From: JAHJQZ01 sp963675235
GTDB lineage: Bacteria > Pseudomonadota > Alphaproteobacteria > Rhizobiales > Devosiaceae
Reading direction: 5' to 3'
Assembly (NCBI GenBank): GCA_963675235.2
Contig: CAXXFU010000002.1
Location: 620,001-684,000 of the forward strand
DNA: 64,000 nt
The notes under the pieces are model-generated. The model was given only the letters and a program-made list of their open reading frames with translations. It did not search any database and had not been told where the DNA came from. The position numbers were made by a program, and so were the translations under genes. Shown here piece after piece: positions 32,575-40,838 of the stretch; within the stretch, counting starts at the first letter, position 1; the number at the start of each line of letters is the position of its first letter.

Positions 32575-32793
32575 TCAGCCTTGCGGATGCCGGGCCGCCT
32601 GCAGGGCGGCAAGAACGGCGAGGCGACAGGACGAGGCGAGGTTTTCCTCGTTTCGGTCGCCGTCGATTTCGGCAATCAGGGCCGAAAGCGTCATTTCGCG
32701 GTCGGCGGCGAGCGTTTCGAGTGCAGCCCAGAATTCGGGCTCGAGCGCGATCGAGGTCCGGTGTCCTTCAATGGAAAACGAGCGCTTGCGCAC
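32575..32793 (-). CDS. ribbon-helix-helix domain protein
   Basis: A 72-residue protein with the basic start MRKRSFSIEGHRTSIALEPEFWAALETLAADREMTLSALIAEID, an RHH_4-like domain (strand, helix, turn, helix). It could bind DNA or act as a small adaptor. The start is GTG at 32793. It lies 17 bases after the sspB stop and appears cotranscribed. Homologs beside sspB are common in alphaproteobacteria, to my recollection. Confidence 0.8.
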   Translation of the reverse strand: MRKRSFSIEGHRTSIALEPEFWAALETLAADREMTLSALIAEIDGDRNEENLASSCRLAVLAALQAARHPQG

Positions 32794-32810
32794 CGCGCCG
32801 GGGCTCCGCG

Positions 32811-33317
32811 TTACTTCTTGCGGAAGGAATCGAGGCTGACGACCTTTTCGCCGGCTTCCGGAGCACTGGTCTCGGATTCGGTTTCTTCGGTTTTGGCGCC
32901 AGACTGGCTCTCGTCCGCTTCGTCACCTGAAACGGCATCGTCATCGGCCCCGGCGAGCCCTGTGTCGACCTCGAACTTGAGCCCGAATTCGACCGAAGGA
33001 TCGAAGAACCCGAGAATCGCCGAGAAGGGGATGGTCAGGATCTCGGCACGGTCGTCGAAGCTCAGGCCGACCTCGAAGCCGGATTCATGAACCTTGAGGT
33101 CCCAGAACTGGTTCTGCAACACGATCGTCATCTCGGACGGGTAGCGCTCGACAAGGCGCGCCGGTATCCGCACGCCCGGCGCCTGGCTGGCAAATGAGAT
33201 GAAGAAGTGGTGGTCCCCTGGAAGGCCTGCCTTGGAGACCTCGGTCAACACCTTGCGTACGACGCCGCGCAAGGCGTCCTGGGTGAGAATGTCATAACGA
33301 ATCAAATCTTCGGTCAT
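32811..33317 (-). CDS. sspB: SspB family ClpXP adaptor
   Basis: A 168-residue alphaproteobacterial SspB, which tethers ssrA-tagged proteins to ClpX. The N-terminal domain (residues 1-130) starts with DLIRYDILTQDALRGVVRKVL and includes HHFFISFASQAPGVRIPARL and MTIVLQNQFWDLKV. A long acidic linker follows (about 131-155) and ends in the ClpX-binding tail VVSLDSFRKK. The gene lies 73 bases downstream of the tmRNA terminator, so tag and tag adaptor are neighbours. Confidence 0.94.
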   Translation of the reverse strand: MTEDLIRYDILTQDALRGVVRKVLTEVSKAGLPGDHHFFISFASQAPGVRIPARLVERYPSEMTIVLQNQFWDLKVHESGFEVGLSFDDRAEILTIPFSAILGFFDPSVEFGLKFEVDTGLAGADDDAVSGDEADESQSGAKTEETESETSAPEAGEKVVSLDSFRKK

Positions 33318-33389
33318 GGCAGGTCAGGGGGCTCGTCTGTTTGGAAACAGGGTGCAATAGACGCCATTCGGCAGCGGCATTTCAAGGCG

Positions 33390-33416
33390 AAAAAACCGGC
33401 TTTGACGAAATCCGGT
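33390..33416 (-). terminator. terminator of ssrA
   Basis: On the minus strand ACCGG, a loop, CCGGT then TTTTTT. It follows the tmRNA coding piece and precedes sspB. Confidence 0.6.
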
Positions 33417-33757
33417 GGACGAGGGGGGCTGAAAAGAGAAGTGCAGGCTTCTGTTGCCAGGTGCCTGCGAACCCCGCCTGGTCCCTGCTAGAGGATCAGG
33501 ACTTCAATTCCAAGGCTAGCGCTGCATTAAGCTGCGATCGCCTTCGGAGCATAGTTGTCGTTGGCAACTATAAAGTTTGACCCGATAACGGTGGTATCAT
33601 GCCGAGCAAAAACACACCCTTTACGCCCTCGTCGATCCTATTTCGCCCCCATGCATCCCGGCCAACGCCGGTGAGATGATGGTGGAGGCGCCGGGTACCG
33701 CCCCCGGGTCCGATGGGTTTATTACGATGGCCATTTATCGCCATAGCTGTTTCCAGC
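33390..33757 (-). ncRNA. ssrA: circularly permuted tmRNA (two-piece, alphaproteobacterial)
   Basis: The tag frame is on the minus strand at 33565-33527: ANDNYAPKAIAA then TAA. The coding piece begins at 33650 with GGGGGCG and has the typical GGATCGACG shortly after. The acceptor piece comes first and ends in CGCCTCCACCA at 33680. GGGGGCG (33650-33644) pairs over seven positions with CGCCTCC (33690-33684), leaving discriminator A and CCA. The T-arm is CCGGG-N7-CCCGG just upstream. A 29-base spacer (33651-33679) separates the pieces and should be cut out. Together they give the permuted order acceptor-spacer-coding. Outer ends are approximate. Confidence 0.93.
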
Positions 33758-33763
33758 AGTTCC

Positions 33764-33792
33764 AATATAGGAACCGCGGGAGGCGAATGCAA
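33764..33792 (-). promoter_or_regulatory. probable ssrA promoter
   Basis: TTGCAT, 17 bases, then TATATT on the minus strand, placing the start of transcription near 33757, just before the GCTG-GAAA-CAGC hairpin of the acceptor piece. Confidence 0.55.
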
Positions 33793-33893
33793 AAAGATTT
33801 GAAAAATTGGAGCAGGCCTGTCGAAATTGCCTCGGCTCATTCGTCACACTGGTACCGCCACTGACGGCGGCAGCACATTTGAAGGACGAAACG

Positions 33894-34268
33894 ATGAAAT
33901 ATCTCGCTCTGATCTACGCCACGCCGAATACCGGTCCGGTGCCCGGCACGCCCGAACATGGGCAGATGATGTCTGAATACATGGCCATTTCGCAGACCTG
34001 GGCCGAAACCGGCCTTTCGACCGTGGGCGAGGCCCTCGAAGGCGTGGAGACAGCCACATCGATCCGCATCCGCGACGGCAAGATGCAAACCATGGACGGT
34101 CCCTTCGCAGAGACCAAGGAACATCTCGGCGGCTTCTATCTGCTCGAATGCAAGGATCTCGACGAGGCCATCGCCGAAGCCGCCAAGATTCCGACGGCAA
34201 AGTACGGCACCATAGAGGTCCGGCCGATCTTTGACTGGGCCGCCGCCATGGCCGAACGCGCCGGCTGA
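33894..34268 (+). CDS. YciI-like DGPF family protein
   Basis: A 124-residue dimeric alpha-beta protein of the YCII/DGPF family. MKYLALIYATP starts the fold, and MDGPFAETKEHLGGFYLLE carries the naming DGPF motif. The ATG at 33894 matches the family N terminus. It stands 11 bases before an ECF sigma factor; DGPF proteins are the standard genomic partner of ECF42 sigma factors. Its precise role in that pairing is unknown. Confidence 0.92.
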   Translation: MKYLALIYATPNTGPVPGTPEHGQMMSEYMAISQTWAETGLSTVGEALEGVETATSIRIRDGKMQTMDGPFAETKEHLGGFYLLECKDLDEAIAEAAKIPTAKYGTIEVRPIFDWAAAMAERAG

Positions 34269-34279
34269 GCAGGACACGC

Positions 34280-35518
34280 ATGACCACGACATCGGCCGCC
34301 GCCTACCTCGACGGTTTCTCGCGGCAGGATCGCGGGCGGCTGATGTCGGTTCTGGTCAAGCAGCTGCGCGACTGGCAACTGGCCGAGGATTGCCTGCACG
34401 ACGCGCTTGAGAGCGCACTTCAGCACTGGACCCGCAACGGCCTGCCGGCAAATCCTCCGGGCTGGCTGATGCAGACGGCGCGACGCAAGGCCATAGACCG
34501 GCTGCGCCGCGCCGAAAGCTTCCGCCGGAAGCAGGACGAAATCGCCTATCTCGCCGACCTCGACAATCAGAGCGAGCTGATGGGCGACGACGATATTCCG
34601 GATGAACGCCTGCGTTTGATCTTCACCTGCTGCCACCCGGCCCTGGCGCAGGAGGCCAGCGTGGCTCTGACGCTGAGGACGCTGTGCGGGCTGACGACGG
34701 AGATGATCGCGCGCGCCTTCGTCGTCGATGCAGCGGCGATGAGCCAGCGGCTGGTCAGGGCGCAGAAAAAGATCAAGCTCGCCGGCATTGCCTACGAGGT
34801 GCCGGGTCGGGAGGCCTTCCCGGAGCGGCTCGCGGCGGTGCTGGACGTTGTCTACCTGGTCTTCAATGCCGGATATTCCGCCGGCGGGGAAACGGGCATC
34901 GACATCGATTTGTGCGACGAGGCGATCCGGCTTGCCCGACTGCTCGCCGAACTCCAGCCGGGAGAGCCTGAGATCGAGGGGCTGCTGGCGCTGACAGTCT
35001 TGCAGCACTCTCGCGCTGCGGCGCGCCGCGATGCCGAAGGCCGCTTCGTGCCGCTCGAAGACCAGGACAGAGCCTTCTGGGACAAAAGACTGATCTCGGA
35101 AGGGCAGGCACTCGTCGAAACGGCGATGCGTCGGGGGCGGCTCGGGCCGTTCCAGGTGCAGGCAGCGATTGCCGCGCTCCATGCGGAGAGCGAAACGTCG
35201 GAGGCAACGGACTGGACCCAGATCGCTGCGCTTTATGCGGTACTCGAGGACCTGCGGCCCAATCCGGTGGTGACACTCAACCGCATTGTGGCGCTGTCCT
35301 ATGCCCGCGATGCCCGCTTCGCCCTGTCGCTCCTCGACCAATTGCGCCCTCGGCTCGGCAGCTACCAGCCTTTCCACGCCGTTGCCGCGGATCTGCAGCG
35401 GCGGGTCGGCGACGCCGATGCGGCTGCAAAGAGCTATGCCTCAGCGATAGCCCTGACGCAGAACGAAGCAGAACGGGCCTTTCTCAGCGCCCGCCGCGAC
35501 GCGCTTGAGCGGGCATGA
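34280..35518 (+). CDS. ECF42-type RNA polymerase sigma factor with C-terminal extension
   Basis: A 412-residue extracytoplasmic-function sigma factor. Residues about 10-80 are region 2 (LRDWQLAEDCLHDALESALQHW, PGWLMQTARRKAIDRLRR), and region 4 is near 110-165 (TLRTLCGLTTEMIARAFVVDAAAMSQRLVRAQKKI). The remaining about 230 residues (DUF6596/TPR-like) include GREAFPERLAAVLDVVYLVFNAGYSA, and are unique to the ECF41/42-like groups lacking a classical anti-sigma factor. It follows the DGPF gene. No membrane anti-sigma gene is nearby, and regulation probably acts through the extension. Confidence 0.9.
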   Translation: MTTTSAAAYLDGFSRQDRGRLMSVLVKQLRDWQLAEDCLHDALESALQHWTRNGLPANPPGWLMQTARRKAIDRLRRAESFRRKQDEIAYLADLDNQSELMGDDDIPDERLRLIFTCCHPALAQEASVALTLRTLCGLTTEMIARAFVVDAAAMSQRLVRAQKKIKLAGIAYEVPGREAFPERLAAVLDVVYLVFNAGYSAGGETGIDIDLCDEAIRLARLLAELQPGEPEIEGLLALTVLQHSRAAARRDAEGRFVPLEDQDRAFWDKRLISEGQALVETAMRRGRLGPFQVQAAIAALHAESETSEATDWTQIAALYAVLEDLRPNPVVTLNRIVALSYARDARFALSLLDQLRPRLGSYQPFHAVAADLQRRVGDADAAAKSYASAIALTQNEAERAFLSARRDALERA

Positions 35519-35542
35519 AAAACGGGCCGCGTGGCGGCCCGT
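35517..35542 (-). terminator. terminator between ECF42 gene and PRC-barrel gene
   Basis: ACGGGCCGC-GTG-GCGGCCCGT, a 9-bp stem. On the minus strand it is followed by TTTTTC, so it best ends the PRC-barrel transcript. It overlaps the stop codon of the sigma-factor gene. Confidence 0.7.
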
Positions 35543-35563
35543 TCCTCTCGTCATTCCGGTCGC

Positions 35564-36304
35564 TTAGGACGGGGTGATCTTCAGTTTGTCGTAATCGAAC
35601 TGCTCAATCCGGTCGATCTGGTTGCGATCATAGGGCATCCCGCAATTCGGGCTATTCGGGTCGGCAGGCGAGCCGTGGCCGCCGTAGGGGTAGGCATAAT
35701 AGCCCGCCGAGCCGTAGGCGTTGGCCTCGACGATCACGGCGCTGATGTTGCCGTCGTCGCCGATTAGGAGATCCCTGACGTAGCCATAGGGCGACTCGTC
35801 GGAGAGGGTGGCGTAGTCGCCGATCAGATCTGTGGCCTTGAACATGCCCGGCCCGGTCTGGAGATCGTCATCGACAACCTTTTCCTCGTCGGTATCCAGT
35901 TGCGACAGATACCCGTCATAGGCGCCCGAATAGTCCGAATAGGACTCTTCGGTCACCGGCACCCTGACCGTATCGGTGCCAAGATGCACCTCGTCCCAGG
36001 GCACGGAAACGTGGGTGTCCCCGATATCCCAGAAGCCACCGACCTCGGCGATCAGGGCCATGACCTGGCCATCGTCGCTGAACACCAGGTTCTCGACCGA
36101 ACCGATGGTGTCGCCACCCGGTCCGACAAGATCGGCGCCATAGACCAGGTCGTTGACGCTGCGCCCGTCCCGGTAGAGCGGGTCGTAGTTCCAGCTTTCG
36201 AGAATATCGACGCCGCCTGATGCGTTCGCCGTGGTGTCGGCGGCCACTGCGGGGGCCGAGGCGAGAATGGCGGCGAGGCTGACTGTCATGAGCTTGAGGT
36301 TCAT
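35564..36304 (-). CDS. secreted PRC-barrel domain protein
   Basis: A 246-residue exported protein with signal peptide MTVSLAAILASAPAVAA. Two PRC-barrel-like units are seen: residues about 47-110 (LVYGADLVGPGGDTIGSVENLVF ... VPWDEV) and about 155-205 (FKATDLIGDYATLSDE ... DLLIGDDGNISAVIVEA). Tyr, Gly and Asp are frequent. PRC-barrel modules bind partners or RNA; the periplasmic role is unknown. The ATG at 36304 follows a GAGGGAAC site. Confidence 0.85.
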   Translation of the reverse strand: MNLKLMTVSLAAILASAPAVAADTTANASGGVDILESWNYDPLYRDGRSVNDLVYGADLVGPGGDTIGSVENLVFSDDGQVMALIAEVGGFWDIGDTHVSVPWDEVHLGTDTVRVPVTEESYSDYSGAYDGYLSQLDTDEEKVVDDDLQTGPGMFKATDLIGDYATLSDESPYGYVRDLLIGDDGNISAVIVEANAYGSAGYYAYPYGGHGSPADPNSPNCGMPYDRNQIDRIEQFDYDKLKITPS

Positions 36305-36510
36305 CTCGTTCCCTCCTTTCTGCTTCGGGAACACCGCCATCTGGTCGGTTCATGCGCCGTTTCAACCACCAAAACTGCCCAATTCCCGCCAAATATGTGA
36401 CAATTGCGCGGAGGCGGCGCCCGAGACGTGCAGGCGCCGGCTAATGAACTGGGAGAAGAGGGGACGCGCCGAGGCGCGTCGGACCGTTCGACTGGCGCCG
36501 GGGTCCGCGA

Positions 36511-36900
36511 TCAGCCGCGCTTGGCGCTGCCAACCAGACCCATGCCCGTCGCGATAATCAGGATCGACAGATATCTGAGCCCGATATCGCCGAACCAGGT
36601 CGGAATGTCGTCGCCGGACATCGGCACCAGTACCGCAAGGTCGAGTACCCAGTTGATGACGAGCCAATAGGCGCCGATCACGACGCCAGACATCAGGCTC
36701 GGCGGCACTGACCGGAACACCCAGACAAGCAGGGCGACGCCGGTCAGCGTGCCGACAACGATCATGATCGATTTGAACAGGATCAGGGGAATCACCAGAC
36801 CGGTGTCGGGTGAGAAGAACACAAACGAAGCAAGGAACGGCACGAGCCAGCTCAGGAGCCCGAAAACCGAAACGCGCCAATTGGTGAAAATGGTTCGCAT
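36511..36900 (-). CDS. small four-helix membrane protein of unknown function
   Basis: A 129-residue hydrophobic protein with four predicted membrane segments. Distinctive pieces are LLSWLVPFLASFVFF, the aromatic run GAYWLVINWVLDLAVLVPMSG and a C-terminal helix with GLRYLSILIIATGMGLVG. I do not recognise the family. The ATG at 36900 follows GGAGGGCAAC and is preferred over longer starts that add polar sequence. Confidence 0.65.
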   Translation of the reverse strand: MRTIFTNWRVSVFGLLSWLVPFLASFVFFSPDTGLVIPLILFKSIMIVVGTLTGVALLVWVFRSVPPSLMSGVVIGAYWLVINWVLDLAVLVPMSGDDIPTWFGDIGLRYLSILIIATGMGLVGSAKRG

Positions 36901-37143
36901 GAGTTGCCCTCCCATATGCGCCGACACCACACGTGACGGTATCATCAGACAGTACCCTGACAGAATATGGCAGCTGTCGCGACAGGGCGACAGGGCCATC
37001 GGCCTTCAGCTTCGGTTCAGGCGCGAGGATTGATAACGCAGATGAAACTGGCGCCAGCCACTCGGCGTCACCATATGGTCTCATCTACGCGGCAGCTTCG
37101 GGCCTATCCGGAGGCCTGCCGAGACAATTTCAGGACTTGCGAC

Positions 37144-37566
37144 ATGAAACGACTGATCCTTGTTGCGATGCTGCTGTTTGCGCCGGTCTTCGTCGGCGCG
37201 ACCCAGGTGGAAGCAGCCGCATCGCCGGAAGGCGTTTGGGAACTCGAATTCCGCGATTCCCATTTCCGCATCGAATATTGTGGCGACGACAGGCTGTGCG
37301 GCTCGCTGATCTGGTTGTCCGAGAGCTCGTCGACACCGGAAAAGGTTAAATATCTCAATCAGATGGTGGTCAAGTATGCCAAGCCGAGCGGCAAGAACAC
37401 CTGGCGCGGCGAAATGGATCTGCTCGGCGAACACGTCAATGGCACGGTGAAACTGGTCAATGACGACCTGCTGACCCTGACCGGCTGCAAATTCCTGGTC
37501 CTGTGCCGGACCTACGAGATGTACCGCATGGCGCCCGGCGCTTCGCCGGCCGATTCGGTCGACTGA
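37144..37566 (+). CDS. DUF2147-like exported protein
   Basis: A 140-residue protein with signal peptide MKRLILVAMLLFAPVFVGATQVEA. The mature part begins SPEGVWELEFRDSHFRIEYCGDDRLCG, the DUF2147 start with its paired Cys; LTGCKFLVLCRTYEM has a second pair. The fold is lipocalin-like and the function unknown. The ATG at 37144 is chosen because the signal peptide starts there. Confidence 0.75.
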   Translation: MKRLILVAMLLFAPVFVGATQVEAAASPEGVWELEFRDSHFRIEYCGDDRLCGSLIWLSESSSTPEKVKYLNQMVVKYAKPSGKNTWRGEMDLLGEHVNGTVKLVNDDLLTLTGCKFLVLCRTYEMYRMAPGASPADSVD

Positions 37567-37686
37567 TCAAGGCAAAGGGCAACGGTGCATGGTGCCGTTG
37601 CCCCAACCCTCGGATGCGGGCATCCGGAGGTACGGCGCCGAATTGCGCCACCGGCGCGATTCTGCGCGGCAGGGCCGTGCCGGTGC

Positions 37687-38007
37687 TCACTCCTCGGGTT
37701 CGGTAGTGAAGGTCAGCGGGCAGCTCATGCGGCGACCGGCTTCGGTGCCTTCGTCGGCCTTGGTCTCGGCAATTTCCTTGGTGAAGACCGCGACGACGCA
37801 CGAGCCCTTCTGATGGGCGGTGAGCATGACCTTGACCGCCGCCGGCTCGCTCATGCGGAACACGGACATCAACACCATCGTCACCACGTCGCGTGGTGTG
37901 TAGTCGTCGTTGAGCAGGATCACCTTGTGCAGCTTGGGGCGTTCGGCCTTTGCGCGCGCGCGGGTTTTTGCCTGGGTGTCGGATCTGTTCATGAAATTGG
38001 CCATCAT
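37687..38007 (-). CDS. clpS: ClpAP adaptor ClpS
   Basis: A roughly 106-residue N-end-rule adaptor for ClpAP. The conserved core is LHKVILLNDDYTPRDVVTMVLMSVF (N-degron pocket with the NDD-Y-T region), then AVKVMLTAHQKGSCVVAVFTKEIAETK. It ends with a short acidic tail. ATGs at 38007, 38004 and 37992 are all plausible, while 38052 seems too long. It faces thyA divergently with about 155 bases between starts. Confidence 0.93.
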   Translation of the reverse strand: MMANFMNRSDTQAKTRARAKAERPKLHKVILLNDDYTPRDVVTMVLMSVFRMSEPAAVKVMLTAHQKGSCVVAVFTKEIAETKADEGTEAGRRMSCPLTFTTEPEE

Positions 38008-38162
38008 GGTCCGCTGTGGGAGAAGGAAACCATTCGGGCGCGCCGAAATCATGGCGGCGCGCCGTTAGTCTATCACGCGCCGGGCGGGGACGACAAAGCC
38101 CGGTGGGGTGGAAAACGCCGAAACGATGGAAAGCTGGTTTCGGAATCGTCTAGATAAAGGTC

Positions 38163-38957
38163 ATGCGCCAATATCTCGACCTGTTGTCACACGTTCTTGA
38201 AAACGGCACCGACCGGCCCGACCGCACCGGAACGGGTACGCGCGGCGTATTCGGCCACCAGATGCGATTCGATCTTTCGGAAGGCTTTCCGCTGCTGACG
38301 ACCAAGAAGCTGCACATAAGGTCGATCCTTTACGAGCTCCTGTGGTTCCTCAATGGCGATTCCAACGTGCGCTGGCTGCAGGAGCGTGGCGTTTCCATCT
38401 GGGACGAATGGGCCGACGAGAACGGCGATCTCGGCCCGGTCTATGGCGTGCAATGGCGCTCGTGGCCGGACGGGGCAGGGGGTACAATCGACCAGATCGC
38501 CCGGCTGGTCGACGGCATCAGCAACAATCCCAATTCGCGCCGTCACATCGTCACTGCCTGGAACCCGGCGGAAATCGAGGAGATGGCGCTGCCGCCGTGT
38601 CACGTGCTGTTCCAGTTCTACGTCGCCGAGGGCAAGCTCAGCTGCCAACTCTACCAGCGCTCGGCCGACATCTTCCTCGGCGTGCCGTTCAACATCGCCT
38701 CCTATGCCTTCCTGACACACATGGTGGCCGAGGTCACCGGGCTGGAGGTCGGCGATTTCGTCCACACGCTCGGCGACGCGCATCTTTATCACAACCATTT
38801 CGAGCAGGCCCGGCTGCAGCTGACGCGAACGCCGCGCGCGCTGCCCAAGCTGGTGCTCAAGCGCACACCGGAGTCGATATTCGACTTCGAATTCGAGGAT
38901 TTCGAGATGGTCGACTACCAGGCCGATCCGACGATCAAGGCGCCGATCGCGGTATGA
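38163..38957 (+). CDS. thyA: thymidylate synthase
   Basis: A 264-residue ThyA: dUMP plus methylene-tetrahydrofolate to dTMP plus dihydrofolate. DRTGTGTRGVFGHQMRF (phosphate loop), LLTTKKLHIRSILYELLWFL, ALPPCHVLFQFYV (nucleophile Cys near residue 146), QRSADIFLGVPFN and HTLGDAHLYHNHFEQA are all standard. It overlaps the MazG-like gene by ATGA. Its dihydrofolate product is the substrate of FolA, encoded 1.9 kb further on. Confidence 0.97.
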   Translation: MRQYLDLLSHVLENGTDRPDRTGTGTRGVFGHQMRFDLSEGFPLLTTKKLHIRSILYELLWFLNGDSNVRWLQERGVSIWDEWADENGDLGPVYGVQWRSWPDGAGGTIDQIARLVDGISNNPNSRRHIVTAWNPAEIEEMALPPCHVLFQFYVAEGKLSCQLYQRSADIFLGVPFNIASYAFLTHMVAEVTGLEVGDFVHTLGDAHLYHNHFEQARLQLTRTPRALPKLVLKRTPESIFDFEFEDFEMVDYQADPTIKAPIAV

Positions 38958-39265
38958 GCAGCACGCTGGCCGAACTCAGCGAGCAGGTCGGACAGGTTTC
39001 CGACATCTACGAAGCCCGCACCGGCATATTGCGCGACGCCGACTGGTACGCGCTCAAGCTCAGCGAGGAACTGGGCGAGCTGACCGCCGAATACCTCCGG
39101 ACGACAGCGCGTGGGCGCAAGGGCGCCGAGCATGCTGCGGACAGCCGCACCCAGCTTGCCGACGAAACCGCCGATCTTTTCGCCCATCTGCTGCTTTTCG
39201 CCGCCGCGCAGGGGATCGACATCGAATCCGCCCTCAGGCGAAAGTGGTTCAAATACCTGCCCTGA
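38954..39265 (+). CDS. MazG-like nucleotide pyrophosphohydrolase
   Basis: A 103-residue all-helical NTP pyrophosphohydrolase-like protein. KLSEELGELTAEYLR supplies the EExxE metal motif, and QLADETADLFAHLLLFAAAQGIDI the second ExxD-type motif. Such proteins remove unwanted nucleotides; the partner thyA suggests a dNTP pool role. The ATG overlaps the thyA stop (ATGA). Longer frames through thyA are antisense or alternate-frame artefacts. Confidence 0.82.
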   Translation: MSSTLAELSEQVGQVSDIYEARTGILRDADWYALKLSEELGELTAEYLRTTARGRKGAEHAADSRTQLADETADLFAHLLLFAAAQGIDIESALRRKWFKYLP

Positions 39266-39290
39266 CCCGCCGCAAGAAGTGTTTCAAGCC

Positions 39291-39776
39291 ATGAGCCTTT
39301 CCATCCGCCCCGCCGCTTCCGGCGACGAAGCCCTTGTCATGTCCTTCATCGAGGCGCTGGCCGAATACGAACACCTGAGCCACGAGGTCGAGGCCAATGC
39401 CGCCGATCTCGGACGCGACCTTTTCGGGGACAATCCGCGCGTGTTCTGCGACATCGCCGAATGGGACGGGCAGCCGGCCGGCTTCGCCCTGTGGTTCTAC
39501 AATTACTCGACCTTTCGGGGCCGGCACGGGCTCTATCTCGAAGACCTGTTCGTTTCGCCCGATTTCCGCGGCAAGGGCATCGGCAAGGCGCTGCTCCAGC
39601 ATCTGGCGGCACGCTGCACGCGCGAAGGGCTCGGACGGTTCGAATGGTGGGTGCTCGACTGGAACGCGCCCTCGATCGAATTCTACAAGTCCCAGGGCGC
39701 CAAGATGATGGACGAGTGGACCGTGTGCCGGGTCGATGGCGACGCCCTTGCGTCATTGGGCGCGGGCAAGCCGTGA
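39291..39776 (+). CDS. GNAT family N-acetyltransferase
   Basis: A 161-residue GNAT protein resembling diamine/spermidine N1-acetyltransferases. YLEDLFVSPDFRGKGIGKALLQHLA holds the acetyl-CoA loop (RGKGIG). FEWWVLDWNAPSIEFYKSQGAKMMDEWTVCRVDG is characteristic of the SSAT-like branch. The substrate remains a guess. It starts 25 bases after the MazG-like gene. Confidence 0.87.
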   Translation: MSLSIRPAASGDEALVMSFIEALAEYEHLSHEVEANAADLGRDLFGDNPRVFCDIAEWDGQPAGFALWFYNYSTFRGRHGLYLEDLFVSPDFRGKGIGKALLQHLAARCTREGLGRFEWWVLDWNAPSIEFYKSQGAKMMDEWTVCRVDGDALASLGAGKP

Positions 39777-39833
39777 TGTAATTGCAGCGCGAAAGGTTTA
39801 TCCTTGGCCCGTTCCGGGAAATGGGAGGGATCG

Positions 39834-40838
39834 ATGCGCAAATCCACACTCAGCCTGGCCCTGGCGGTCTCCTGCGCCGTGTTGGCGCCGCTTGCCGGCC
39901 TGGCCAATGATTCGATGGCGGAACTGAAAACCGGCGGGCTCGAATATGTCCGCACCGACGCCGTCGCCATGGAGCGCGAGGACCTGTTCATTTCCGCCGA
40001 CCGAATCGCGGTCGACTACGTCTTCAGGAACACCACCGAGGCTGACGTCGACAGTCTTGTCGCCTTTCCCATGCCCTCGGTCATTCCGAGCGCCTACGAG
40101 GAAACCGGGGTGCCGATAGAGGACACCAATTTCCTCGGCTTCAAGGTCTTCATCGAGAACCAGGAAATCCAGCCCGACCTGTCGCAGCGGGCGACGGCGC
40201 TCGGCGTCGATGTCACCGATGACCTGCTGAACGCGCGCGTTCCGCTGCTGCCGGTCGCGGAATCGACACGGCAGGAACTGACCTACCTGCACGATGGGCT
40301 GATCGATGACTGGCTGGCCCGCGGCATCGTCACCGCCGAGTACTGGGACGCGGGGCAGGGCGTGGAGCGCCACCTTTTCCCGAATTGGGCGCTCGACCAG
40401 ACCTATTACTGGCGCATGAACTTCCCGGCCGGACAGCAGGTTCGCGTCAGCCATGTCTACACCCCGAGCGTCGGCGGTTCGGCGGGCGTGTTCTTCCTCG
40501 ACTGGGAAGGAAATCCGACCGAGGCCTATGCCGAGTACGAAAAGCGCTACTGCATCGACCCGCCCTTCGTGAACGCGGTGAAAAAGCGCGCCAAGGCGGA
40601 TGGCGGTATCGCCATGACCGAATCGTGGATTTCCTACATCCTGACGACCGGCCGGAACTGGTTCGGTCCCATCGGCACCTTCACCCTGACTGTCGACAAG
40701 GGCGACACCTCGCACCTGGTCAGCTTCTGCGGCACCGGCGTCGAGAAGATCGGACCGACCCGTTTCTCTTTGACCTATACCGACTATTATCCCGAGAACG
40801 AACTCGACGTGCTGATCATGGAGCCCGCGAACTGGTGA
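39834..40838 (+). CDS. DUF4424 family exported protein
   Basis: A 334-residue secreted protein with signal peptide STLSLALAVSCAVLAPLAGLA and mature start NDSMAELKTGGLEYVRTD, the diagnostic opening of DUF4424. DLFISADRIAVDYVFRNTTEADVDSLVAFPMP suggests an immunoglobulin-like fold. Function is unknown. Its last bases overlap folA (GTGA), an odd coupling of a secreted protein with a folate enzyme. The ATG at 39834 begins the signal peptide, after GGGAGGGATCG. Confidence 0.83.
   Translation: MRKSTLSLALAVSCAVLAPLAGLANDSMAELKTGGLEYVRTDAVAMEREDLFISADRIAVDYVFRNTTEADVDSLVAFPMPSVIPSAYEETGVPIEDTNFLGFKVFIENQEIQPDLSQRATALGVDVTDDLLNARVPLLPVAESTRQELTYLHDGLIDDWLARGIVTAEYWDAGQGVERHLFPNWALDQTYYWRMNFPAGQQVRVSHVYTPSVGGSAGVFFLDWEGNPTEAYAEYEKRYCIDPPFVNAVKKRAKADGGIAMTESWISYILTTGRNWFGPIGTFTLTVDKGDTSHLVSFCGTGVEKIGPTRFSLTYTDYYPENELDVLIMEPANW

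Noticed and set aside
33207..33840. Short open frames between sspB and the DGPF gene
   Set aside because: They lie over the tmRNA gene, whose structure explains the sequence.
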